DNA from: CAYRVX01 sp964642165
GTDB taxonomy: Bacteria > Planctomycetota > Phycisphaerae > SM23-33
Reading direction: 5' to 3'
Length of the DNA stretch: 17,048 nt
NCBI GenBank assembly: GCA_964642165.1
Contig: CAZXOC010000157.1
Span: 1-17,048 of the forward strand
Positions 6,680-14,785 of this stretch are shown one piece after another (within the stretch, counting starts at the first letter, position 1; the number at the start of each line of letters is the position of its first letter). The translations under genes were made by a program, and so were the position numbers. Below the pieces are notes generated by a model. That model was not told the DNA's origin. It saw only the letters and a list, made by a program, of their open reading frames with translations, and did not search any database.

Positions 6680-7874
6680 ATGGCCGAGCCGCTGGAAATC
6701 AACGATCCCCGGGAGCACCTGGTCGGGACCGACGAGGCCCTGGGCGAGTTCTGCCGCCACGCCCGGTCGGAGGGTCTCTTCGCCTTCGACTCGGAGTTCA
6801 TCCGCGAGCGGACCTACACGCCGCGCGTCTGCCTCGTGCAGGCGGCGACGCGATCCTCCCTGGCCCTGATCGATCCCGACCGCCTCGACATCCGCCCGTT
6901 CTGGGACCTGGTCACCAGCGCGGAGGTCGAGACCGTCCTCTTCGCCGGCAAGCAGGACCTGGAGATCTGCCACCTCTGGACCGGCCGGGCGCCGGCGCGC
7001 ATCGTGGACCTCCAGGTGGCGGCCGGCTTCGCGGGCCTGCCGCACCCGGCCTCCTACGGGCGCCTCGTCCGCGAGACCCTCGGCGTCGAGCTCGAGCAGG
7101 CCGAGACCTTCACCGACTGGTCGCGGCGCCCGCTGAGCATGGACCAGCTCCGCTACGCCGTCGAGGACGTGCTGTACCTGCTTCCGCTGTACGACCACCT
7201 GCTGGCCGCGCTCGAGGCGCTGGGCCGCGCGGACTGGCTGCGGGAGGAGATGCGCGTTCTCGAGGCCGAAGAGACCTACGCCGCGGACGAGCGCGACGCG
7301 TATCTTCGCGTTCGGGGCTGCCGGCGGCTGGAGCCGCGCCAACTGGCGATCCTCCGCGTCGCGGCGCAGTGGCGCGAGCGGATGGCGCAGCGCCGCAACG
7401 TGCCCGCGCGAACGTACCTGCGCGACGAGTGCCTCATCGAGGTCGCCCGGCGAGCGCCTCGCACGAAGCACGCCCTGGGGCGGCTGAGGGGCTTTCCCCG
7501 CGCCGAGGCCGAACGCTTCGGGCAGGAGCTGCTCGACGCCGTCCGGCGCGCCCGGCGCCTGCCGGCAGACCGCTGCCCCGTCCTGCGGCCCGACCCCGCG
7601 CCCGAGCCGCCCGTGTCGTTCCTGGCGCTGCTGGCGATGGCGGCGGGCGAGTCGCTCTGCGACGAGGCGGGCGTCAGTCCGCGGCTGGTCGGCAAGCGAA
7701 GCGACTACGTCGCCCTGGCCGCCCACGCCCTCGGGCTCGGCGCGGAGTACGGCGAGGCGGCGCTGCTGGGCGGCTGGCGGGGCGAGTTCGTCGGCCGGCG
7801 GCTCGTCTCCCTGCTCAAGGGCGATCGCGCCGTCCGCGTCGCCGGCGACCCGCCGCACTTGACGACGGACCCGA
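6680..7874 (+). CDS. rnd: Ribonuclease D, 3' end lost in the assembly gap
   Basis: A DEDDy-family 3'-5' exoribonuclease that trims tRNA and other small structured RNAs in the cytoplasm. The four acidic metal ligands are visible: D37 and E39 (FDSEF), D93 (GKQDLEI) and D163, with catalytic Tyr159 in Y-A-V-E-D. A first HRDC domain spans about 216-293 (LEPRQLAILRVAAQWRE to LLDAVRRARR). A second, weaker HRDC-like region covers about 310-395 (GESLCDEAGVSP, GWRGEFVG). 398 residues are readable before the N run; E. coli RNase D has about 375, so only a short tail is likely missing. ATG 6680 has no clear Shine-Dalgarno; the nearest AGGAG (6648-6652) lies 27 bases upstream, inside the previous gene. 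It appears to be the third gene of an operon with carbohydrate genes, an unusual neighbourhood for an RNA-processing enzyme. Confidence 0.93.
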
Positions 7875-7974
7875 NNNNNNNNNNNNNNNNNNNNNNNNNN
7901 NNNNNNNNNNNNNNNNNNNNNNNNNNNNNNNNNNNNNNNNNNNNNNNNNNNNNNNNNNNNNNNNNNNNNNNNNN
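7875..7974. other. Assembly gap of 100 N
   Basis: Exactly 100 N, the conventional filler for a scaffold join of unknown size. Both flanking genes run into it with their 3' ends (RNase D from the left, the sulfatase from the right). The judged missing tails are short, so the true gap could be small, but the two contigs need not be adjacent. Confidence 0.98.
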
Positions 7975-9362
7975 AGGCGCCGGGCGACGTCGGCGTGCTT
8001 GGCGGCGAGGTTGTTCTTCTCGGCGGGGTCGGCGGGCACGTCGTACAGTTCGGCGGGGCCGGCGTCGCCGTTGCAGAGGAGCTTCCACTTGCCGTCGCGG
8101 ACGGCCAGGCGCGGCGGCTTGTACGCCGGCTCGCCCGCCACGCCGCCGCGCCACTCCCAGAAGATCGCCTTGCGCCGCGGGCGCGGCTTGCCGAGCAGCA
8201 TGTCGCGGACGTCCTCGCCGTCGAGCTTGAGCCCCGCGGGCACGTCGGCGCCGGCGAGCGCGCACGCCGTCGGCAGCCAGTCGACGCCGGTCAGGACGGA
8301 CTCGTCATCGACGCGCCCGGCGGGCACGCGCCCGGGCCAGCGGGCGATGCACGACGTCCGCACGCCGCCTTCGTAGATGCTGCGTTTGCGCCCGCGGTGC
8401 GGGCCCGGGGAGCCCATCCCCGCGTTGCGGGCGTTGCGGACGTGGTAGTCCTCCGGCCCGTTGTCGCTCGTGAAGACGACGAGCGTGTTGTCGGCGAGGC
8501 CCAGCTCGTCGAGCTTGGCGAAGAGGCGCCCGAGCGCCTTGTCCATGCCGGTGACGGCGGCGGCGTAGACCTTCATCTGCGCGTCGAGCTTCGGCGCCTT
8601 TTGGGCGTAGGTGCGCATGTAGCCGCGGAAGACGCCCGCGTCGACGGTGAGGCCCTCGTAGACCTTCATCTCCTCGGGCGTGGGCTTGAGCAGCGCGTGC
8701 GGCACGAGCGTCCAGAGGTTCACGGCCCACGGTCGGCGGCGGTGCTTCGTGATGAAGCGGATCGTCTCGTCCACGAACAGGCCCGTCGAATGGGCGCGGA
8801 AGTACGGGTCCTTCCGCTGGTCCCAGCTGGGCCCGGAGGAGTTCACCGTGCGGTGGTCGTCGATGCCGTACGCCGACGGCGTGGGGGCGTCCTTCGACCA
8901 GCCGCCGCACAGGTGCCACTTGCCGAAGTGCGCCGTCGCGTAGCCGGCGGTCTTCAGCAGATCGCACACCGTCGGCACGTCCGCGTCGAGCCAGTTCGGC
9001 ATGCCGCGGGCGGCGTTCTGCTCCGGGCGGGCGAAGTGCTGGTGCACGCCGTGCCGGGCCGGGAAGTGCCCCGTCAGGAAGGCCGTCCGGCTGGGCGAGC
9101 AGACCGGGTTGTTCACGTAGAACTGCCGGAAGAGCGTGCCCTGCTTCGCCAGCCGGTCCAGGTTCGGCGTGCGGATGTACGGGTGGCCGTAGCAGTGCGG
9201 ATCGCCCCAGCCCAGGTCGTCGGTCAGGATGAAGAGGATGTTCGGCGGCCGCTTCGGCGCGGCGGGGCTCGCGGCTCGCAGCACGCCCGGCACGGCCAGG
9301 GCGCCGACCCCGGCCGCCGTTCTCCGAAGCATCTCGCGGCGAGTGAGCGTTCCATGTCTCAT
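7975..9362 (-). CDS. Tat-exported arylsulfatase-type sulfatase, 3' end lost in the gap
   Basis: A type I (formylglycine) sulfatase that would remove sulfate esters from a glycan outside the cytoplasm. 462 residues are readable. The N-terminus LTRREMLRRTAAGVGALAVP (6-25) is a twin-arginine signal, so it is probably exported folded. Active-site features in order: D48/D49 (ILTDD), the modification motif C88-S-P-S-R92 followed by TAFLTG, GKWHL (K148, H150), H222, S-D-N (D300, N301) and K326 (RGRKRSIYEGG). C88 must be converted to formylglycine by a maturase encoded elsewhere. The family is usually 450-520 residues, so roughly the last 20-50 are hidden by the N run. The start ATG 9362 has a strong GGGAGGTG ribosome site. 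It diverges from the giant modular enzyme gene and may share control with it. Sulfated galactan, fucan or glycosaminoglycan are possible substrates; the sequence does not say which. Confidence 0.95.
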
Positions 9363-9405
9363 GGTGTGTCACCTCCCAACAGGAAGCACGTCACGTCCGA
9401 CGGGT

Positions 9406-9434
9406 CTTATAGCCGCACCGGCCCCCGCTTGCAA
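9406..9434 (-). promoter_or_regulatory. Sigma70-type promoter for the sulfatase
   Basis: On the minus strand: -35 TTGCAA (9434-9429), 17-bp spacer, -10 TATAAG (9411-9406; five of six consensus bases). Transcription would start near 9399, about 37 bases before the ATG. It is one of the few AT-rich hexamers in the surroundings, which strengthens the call. Confidence 0.5.
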
Positions 9435-9457
9435 ACGGTCCCCGCCGCGGCCATGCT
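9429..9457 (+). promoter_or_regulatory. Possible plus-strand promoter sharing the palindromic -35 box
   Basis: TTGCAA (9429-9434) is its own reverse complement, so it can also serve as a -35 for the plus strand. Seventeen bases on lies CATGCT (9452-9457), a weak -10 match. It would drive the modular enzyme gene. The weak -10 keeps confidence low. Confidence 0.2.
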
Positions 9458-9511
9458 ACCCGCGGGCGACGGCCGATCCGCGCGTCGGCCCGAGACCCGG
9501 GGAGAGAAGCC

Positions 9512-12500
9512 ATGGTCAAGAGGTCGATCGTGTGGGCCGTGCCGATCGGTTCGCTCGTGCTGTCCCTCGCGTGGGGCCCCGTCCGCGGCGTCCGCGGCGC
9601 CGACGACGCCAAGCCCCGGCGCGGGCGGATGAAGGCCGTCGTCGTCCAGAAGGGCCCGCCGATCGACGGGCGCGGCGACGGCGGCGTCTGGGCGACGTGC
9701 CCGCCGATGCCGCTGGGCGCCTGCACGTCCGAGCAGCCGGGCCCGCTGAAGACCACCGCGCGCGTGCTGTTCGGCCCGAAGCGGCTGTACGTCTCGTGGT
9801 GGTGCGCCGAGCCGGAGACGGCCTCGCTCGCCCGGGCCGTCACGCGGCGCGACGGCGCGGTCTGGCAGGACGACTGCGTCGAGCTGTTCGTCACGGGCGA
9901 CCGGCGCGAGGGCTACCGCCACTTCGTGATCAACCCGCGCGGGTGCGTCTACGACGCCCGCCGCCCCGTCCGCGCCCGCCGGTACGACAAGGCCTACGAC
10001 CCGCCCGTCGAGGTCAAGACGCACGTCGAGAAGGCCACCGGCTGGTCGGTCACGCTGTCCGTGCCGCTGAAGGACCTCGGCGCCTACGTCGGCACGGGCC
10101 AGACATGGGTCGTCAACCTCAACCGCACGCGCCCGGCCCGGGGCGGCAAGCCCATGGGCGAGTGGTCCTGGGCCGTCCTGGGCTCCAACGACTACCACCA
10201 GGTGATGGACTACGGGCAGATCACCGGCGTGCTTGTTCCCGAGCGCGCCGACGGCGTGACGCGCGAGGCGACGCCGGCCCCCGCCCCGCCGACCTACATG
10301 AAGGGCACGCCGGCCGGCAGCGTCACCGTCTACCTGCGCAAGGACGAGTTGGCCATTCGCGACGGCGGCCAGGGACTCGCCGAGACGATCGGCCTGGCCA
10401 TCCGCGGCTCGCGCGGGCTCAAGGTGGCGTTCCTGGCGCGGGGCACGGCGCCCGGCACGAAAGGCGACGGCTACGGCACGACGGACAGCGGGGCGCCGGT
10501 GACGTGGCCGGTGACGTTCAACCTGTTCGACCGCCGCTCGAACGACAACACCACGTCCAAGTCCTACCGCCACCTCGCGTGCGGGCGGTGGCAGCCGATG
10601 GTCTACTTCTGCGACCACTTCCGCTACAACGCCATCCCCGGCAGCACGGTCGCCGCGGCGACGGACTACAGCAACCTCCGCTTCTACGGCCGGGCGCCCG
10701 GCCGCGAGGGCACGCTGACGCTGCGCGACCTGTGCGTCTACCGCGGCGAGGATACGACGCCGCCGACGGCGCCGACGGGGCTCGCGGCGACCGTCCCCAC
10801 GGGGTCCAGCGCGCCGTCCGGGGTCGTCCGCCTGTCCTGGCGCCCCGCCGCCGATAACGTCGGCGTTGCCCTTTACGTCATCAGCCGCGCCGGGAAAGGC
10901 GGCAAGTTCGTCAAGGTCGGCGAGTCCGCCCTGCCGAAATACTCCGACGGTGCGGGGCGGGGGAAGTGTCGCTATCGCGTGCTCGCCGTGGACTTTCAGG
11001 ACAACCTCTCCGCGTGGTGCGAATCGGTCTCGGCGTTCGTCGCATCGGGCCCGAGGACGGGGTTCTTCGGTACCCAGCATGGCAACGACCGCAGGCGCTA
11101 CGCCGCGAAGGTCCGCACGATCCACGCCGCGGGGCGAGGCAAGGTGCGCAAGGGCGTGGTCCTGTGCTTCGGCGACTCGCTCACCGGGGCGACGAGCTAC
11201 CGGACGAACGTCGAGGCGGGGCTCGGGCGCTACCGCGTCGTCGCGCGGGGCTACCCCGGCATGCGGACCAGCTTCGCCCGCAAGCGGATCGGCCGGGAGC
11301 TCCGCGAGGTCAACCCCGAGTTCTGCCTGATCCTCTACGGCACGAACAACTCCAAGGCCGCACGGGCCATCCCCCCGGCCATGGAGGATCTGAAGGCCGT
11401 CGCCGACGCCTGCGCCGCCCACGGGACCGTGCCGATCATCGGCACGATCCCGCCGCGCGGCTTCCAGGACCGCAGAAGTGAGCCCGAGGCCCGCTACAAC
11501 ATCGCGCTGCTCCTGATGTGCCACAAGGAGCGCATCCCGATCGCCTACTGCTTCGAGGCCTTCCAGGCCGCCGGCGACCGCCGCGCGTTGCTTGCCGGCG
11601 ACGGCGTCCACACGCACCGCCACGGCTTCGCCGTCTACGCCCGGGCCTGGCGGGAGGCGATGGACCACGTCAACTTCGTCCTGCTCGACCGGCCGGACAA
11701 CGCGCCGGCCTCCGCGCCGAAGGCCGCGGCCCCGCCGCCCGCCGCGCCGAAGCAGCCCGCCCGGCCGGTCATCCCGGCCGACCCGACCGAGCCGATCGTG
11801 CCCGCCTGGCCGCCGCGGGGCAAGCCCGCCCGCTGCCGGGTCGCCCGCGACACGTGGATCTCCAAGGTGCAGGACGAGCGGTACGGCTCCAACGGCGCCG
11901 CGAGTCGGCTGAAGCTCAAGGGCCAGCAGGAGTACTCGATCTTCGACCTCGACCCGGCCGCGGTGAAGCGGCTCAAGGGCAAGATCATCACGGGCGCGAT
12001 GCTGCGCGTCCGCTGCGCCAGCCCGAAGGCGCCGCTGCTGCGCGTGACGGTCTCGACGGTGGCCGCGCCCTGGGTCGAGGGCACCTCCAGCCGCTACCGC
12101 CGCCAGGACGGCAGCAGTTGCTACCACCAGGCCGAGCTGGGCCGGCGCGACTGGGCCTATCCCGGCAGCACGTTCATGGACGTGGCGTTCGGCAAGGGCC
12201 ACACGATCTGGCGCTTTGCCGAGGCCTCGCCGCCCGACGGCGACGGCTGGCAGCAGCTCGCCGTCAGCCCGGACGTCGTCGCCGCCCGCGTCGCCGGGCT
12301 GAGCGAGGGCTTCGGCCTCTACGACGACGTCGGCAGCATCTGGTCCTACCGCGGCGGGAAGTTCACCTACACCTACTTCCCCAACCGCTTCCTCCACAGC
12401 CGCGAGTCGAAGGGCTCCGAGCCGCGGCTGGACGTCTGGACGCACGGGACGGACGAGGCCCCGCCGGCCGCCGTGCGGCGCATCTCGGCCGTCACGAGCG

Positions 12501-14635
12501 GCCTGCCGCCGGGGCAGGCGTGGGTGGTCTGGCCGACGCCGCCCGACGCGGGGCTCGCCGGGACGCTGGGTTTCCACGTCGTCTACGAGGCCGGCGGCAG
12601 GGCCGGCGCCGTGCCGCGCTACCTGATCCCTATGGCCCTGCGGCCGGGGCAAATCGTCCGCATGCACCTCCAGGACCTGCCCTTCGAGCCCGGCCAGGAA
12701 GTCAAGCTCACCGTCCGCGCGGTGGACCGCGCGGGCAACGTGGGCCCGCCGGCGACGAAGGCGATCCGCGTCTCCGCCGACCCGCGCCTCGCCGACATCC
12801 CCGACGGCGGCCTGAAGTCCTTCCCGCCGTCGAAGGTCCTGCCGGGCGTCGGGGGGCTGAAGGTCGCCGTCGTCGACCTGCTGGACAAGGTTCACCCGAA
12901 GACGGGCGCGATGATCCCGGCCCAGCCGGCGGGCTACGCCGGCGGCAACCACCTCTGGTCGGCGGCGAAGAAGCTCGTCCGCCTGCACGCGGCCCGCAAC
13001 GAGGCCGTCTGCTTCCAGGTGAACCTCGCCGGCAAGGCGCCGCGGGCGTCGGTCGAGCTGAGCTTCCCGGACGAGGCGGGCCTGAGGGCGACGGTCGGCC
13101 GCTTCGACTACGTCGCCACGAAGGCCGGGCCTCTGGGCGACGTGATCGTGCCGGTCGGCAGGACCTTCGCCGTGCCCTTCGCCGACGACCCGCAGGCCGC
13201 CCGCGCGAGCAACGTTTCGCTGCTGTGCGAGGTCTACGTGCCGCACGAGACGCCCCCCGGCCGGAAGGCCGGACGACTCCGCGTCGCCGCCGGAGGCGAG
13301 ACGCTCGACGTCGCCGTGGACCTGACCGTCTGGGACTTCACGCTGCCGAACAAGCTGTCGTTCGTGCCCGAGATGAACTGCTACGGCACGGCCGACCCGA
13401 CGGGCAACCTCGGCTACTACCGCGTGGCCCACGAGCACCGGCTGTGCCTCAACCGCCTGTACTACGGCTGGAGCGGCTCGCCGGGCCTGGCCCCAACGTG
13501 GGACGGCGAGCGGTTCGACTTCGCGCGGTGGGACAAGCAGTTCGGCCCGCTGCTGGACGGCTCGGCCTTCGCGGACCTGCCGCGCGCGGGCGAGCCGGTG
13601 GACGTGTTCTACCTGCCCTTCAACGAGAACTGGCCCGCCGACGTCCACAAGCACTACCGCGGGACGTACTGGATCGACGAGGCCTTCGCCCCGGCCTACA
13701 AGGCGGCGCTCAGGAAGGCCTTCGCCGCCTTCGCCGCCCACTGCGACGCCAAGGGCTGGCACGAGCCGATCTTCGAGTTCTACCTCAACAACAAGGTCTA
13801 CTACAAGCGGGGCGGCTGGCGGCGGTCGTCGGCGCCGTGGATCTTCGACGAGCCCGTCAACACCCAGGACTTCTGGGCCCTGCGGTGGTACGGCATCCTC
13901 TGGCACCAGGCCGTCGGGCCCGTCCGCGGCAAGGCGAAGATGTGGTACCGCGGCGACGTGTCCTACAGCCAGCACGGGCGGGACCTCTTACGGGACGTCA
14001 TGGACATCGAGTGCCTCGGCGGCACGAGCGACCAGAAGGTCCGCATGAAGCGCGACGAGCAGATGCTCGGCGCCCAGGGGTACTTCACCGAGTACGGCTC
14101 GGCCAACGACCCGGCCGCGGCGAACCTCCAGCCGGCGCTGTGGTGCCTGAAGGCCTGGGCCGACGGGGCCGTCGGCGTGCTGCCCTGGCAGACGATCGGC
14201 AGCAAGGACCACCTCGCCAAGGGCAGCGCGACGGGGCTGTTCATCCCCCGCGGCCGGCAGATCGTTCCCTCCGTCCGCCTGAAGGCCTTCCGCCGCGGGC
14301 AGCAGGACACCGAGTACCTCACGCTGCTGATGCGCAGCGGCAAGCATCCGTTCCACGCCGTGGCCGCCGCGCTGCGGGCGCGGATCGACCTGACCGGCCA
14401 GGTCCACAAGACCTTCGAGATGGACGCCGGGACGCTGCGCTTCGCCAAGGCCAGCCCGACGGCGCTCTGGCGGCTGCGGACCGCCGTCGGGCGGATGGTC
14501 TCGGCGAAGGCGCCCCCGTACCGCCGGTGCATCCGCCCGCTGCCCTCGCCGCGACGCTACGTGGGCGCCCTGCGGGGCGTCGGGTACGTCCGCGTCGCCC
14601 CGAAGCTCGCGCCGAGCGCGCCGGAGATGGACTGA
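9512..14635 (+). CDS. Giant secreted modular protein: CBM9-like, FN3, SGNH esterase-like, DNRLRE-like and DUF4091/GH123-like domains
   Basis: A 1707-residue exported protein; ATG 9512 follows GGGGAGAG. Visible order: signal peptide 1-30; CBM9/DOMON-like sandwich about 48-237 (DDCVELFV, GWSVTLSVPLKDLG); an unassigned beta-rich segment 268-412; fibronectin type III about 416-510; SGNH/GDSL hydrolase about 547-722 with GDS (Ser556), GTNN (N612) and DGVH (D697, H700), i.e. a complete esterase triad; Pro/Ala-rich linker 724-772; DNRLRE/CBM96-like domain about 773-975; a second FN3-like domain about 983-1088; and a C-terminal catalytic-type region about 1115-1690. The last begins with the RLHAARNEAVCFQV pattern and has WIFDEP with D1446-E1447, the acidic pair expected in DUF4091 and GH123-type (N-acetylgalactosaminidase) enzymes. 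It may de-esterify and cleave the same glycan. Single-domain matches are by eye; the SGNH and DUF4091 parts are the surest. It diverges from a sulfatase. A small hairpin (9471-9476 with 9485-9490) sits in the leader. Confidence 0.85.
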   Translation: MVKRSIVWAVPIGSLVLSLAWGPVRGVRGADDAKPRRGRMKAVVVQKGPPIDGRGDGGVWATCPPMPLGACTSEQPGPLKTTARVLFGPKRLYVSWWCAEPETASLARAVTRRDGAVWQDDCVELFVTGDRREGYRHFVINPRGCVYDARRPVRARRYDKAYDPPVEVKTHVEKATGWSVTLSVPLKDLGAYVGTGQTWVVNLNRTRPARGGKPMGEWSWAVLGSNDYHQVMDYGQITGVLVPERADGVTREATPAPAPPTYMKGTPAGSVTVYLRKDELAIRDGGQGLAETIGLAIRGSRGLKVAFLARGTAPGTKGDGYGTTDSGAPVTWPVTFNLFDRRSNDNTTSKSYRHLACGRWQPMVYFCDHFRYNAIPGSTVAAATDYSNLRFYGRAPGREGTLTLRDLCVYRGEDTTPPTAPTGLAATVPTGSSAPSGVVRLSWRPAADNVGVALYVISRAGKGGKFVKVGESALPKYSDGAGRGKCRYRVLAVDFQDNLSAWCESVSAFVASGPRTGFFGTQHGNDRRRYAAKVRTIHAAGRGKVRKGVVLCFGDSLTGATSYRTNVEAGLGRYRVVARGYPGMRTSFARKRIGRELREVNPEFCLILYGTNNSKAARAIPPAMEDLKAVADACAAHGTVPIIGTIPPRGFQDRRSEPEARYNIALLLMCHKERIPIAYCFEAFQAAGDRRALLAGDGVHTHRHGFAVYARAWREAMDHVNFVLLDRPDNAPASAPKAAAPPPAAPKQPARPVIPADPTEPIVPAWPPRGKPARCRVARDTWISKVQDERYGSNGAASRLKLKGQQEYSIFDLDPAAVKRLKGKIITGAMLRVRCASPKAPLLRVTVSTVAAPWVEGTSSRYRRQDGSSCYHQAELGRRDWAYPGSTFMDVAFGKGHTIWRFAEASPPDGDGWQQLAVSPDVVAARVAGLSEGFGLYDDVGSIWSYRGGKFTYTYFPNRFLHSRESKGSEPRLDVWTHGTDEAPPAAVRRISAVTSGLPPGQAWVVWPTPPDAGLAGTLGFHVVYEAGGRAGAVPRYLIPMALRPGQIVRMHLQDLPFEPGQEVKLTVRAVDRAGNVGPPATKAIRVSADPRLADIPDGGLKSFPPSKVLPGVGGLKVAVVDLLDKVHPKTGAMIPAQPAGYAGGNHLWSAAKKLVRLHAARNEAVCFQVNLAGKAPRASVELSFPDEAGLRATVGRFDYVATKAGPLGDVIVPVGRTFAVPFADDPQAARASNVSLLCEVYVPHETPPGRKAGRLRVAAGGETLDVAVDLTVWDFTLPNKLSFVPEMNCYGTADPTGNLGYYRVAHEHRLCLNRLYYGWSGSPGLAPTWDGERFDFARWDKQFGPLLDGSAFADLPRAGEPVDVFYLPFNENWPADVHKHYRGTYWIDEAFAPAYKAALRKAFAAFAAHCDAKGWHEPIFEFYLNNKVYYKRGGWRRSSAPWIFDEPVNTQDFWALRWYGILWHQAVGPVRGKAKMWYRGDVSYSQHGRDLLRDVMDIECLGGTSDQKVRMKRDEQMLGAQGYFTEYGSANDPAAANLQPALWCLKAWADGAVGVLPWQTIGSKDHLAKGSATGLFIPRGRQIVPSVRLKAFRRGQQDTEYLTLLMRSGKHPFHAVAAALRARIDLTGQVHKTFEMDAGTLRFAKASPTALWRLRTAVGRMVSAKAPPYRRCIRPLPSPRRYVGALRGVGYVRVAPKLAPSAPEMD

Positions 14636-14645
14636 GCGCCTGCCC

Positions 14646-14664
14646 GCGCGTCGCGGCGACGCGC
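14646..14664 (+). terminator. Possible terminator hairpin after the giant gene
   Basis: GCGCGTCG (14646-14653) and CGACGCGC (14657-14664) form a perfect 8-bp stem with a three-base loop, 10 bases after the stop codon. A second, imperfect stem (14666-14674 with 14687-14697) follows and carries four T's within its 3' arm. There is no clean T-tract directly after the first stem, so this is a terminator-like hairpin rather than a textbook intrinsic terminator. Confidence 0.3.
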
Positions 14665-14684
14665 CCGGGAAGGCGGATGCGCTC

Positions 14685-14713
14685 TTGCCTTTTCCCGCCC
14701 GTGCGGATATCTC
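14685..14713 (+). promoter_or_regulatory. Weak promoter candidate for the isomerase/hydrolase pair
   Basis: TTGCCT (14685-14690), a 17-bp spacer and TATCTC (14708-14713) sit in the 150-bp interval between the giant gene and the next gene. The -35 is fair and the -10 poor. The interval otherwise holds only the terminator-like stems and the ribosome site. It would separate this gene pair from the giant gene's transcript. Confidence 0.25.
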
Positions 14714-14785
14714 CGCCTCCCTGTCGGCGGGCGCCGCCGCGCGGTGCCCGCGAGAAGCCGATGGTCGATAGCTGAGGGCTTACGA

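Noticed and set aside
6652..8376. Open frames that run through the 100-N gap
   Set aside because: Continuity through N is an artefact. The sequence beyond the gap on the plus strand is antisense to the sulfatase.
9471..9490. GGCCGA/TCGGCC hairpin in the leader of the giant gene as a riboswitch or regulator
   Set aside because: A 6-bp GC stem is expected by chance at this base composition and no known riboswitch core is visible.
9407..13975. A 1522-codon open frame on the minus strand opposite the giant gene
   Set aside because: It is Arg/Ala/Val-rich low-complexity translation with no domain, created by the strong third-position GC bias of the plus-strand gene.
14761..14775. Four-residue mini-ORF (MVDS) just upstream of the second isomerase-like gene
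   Set aside because: It is preceded by a purine-rich stretch and could be a leader peptide, but it is too short and unspecific to support.
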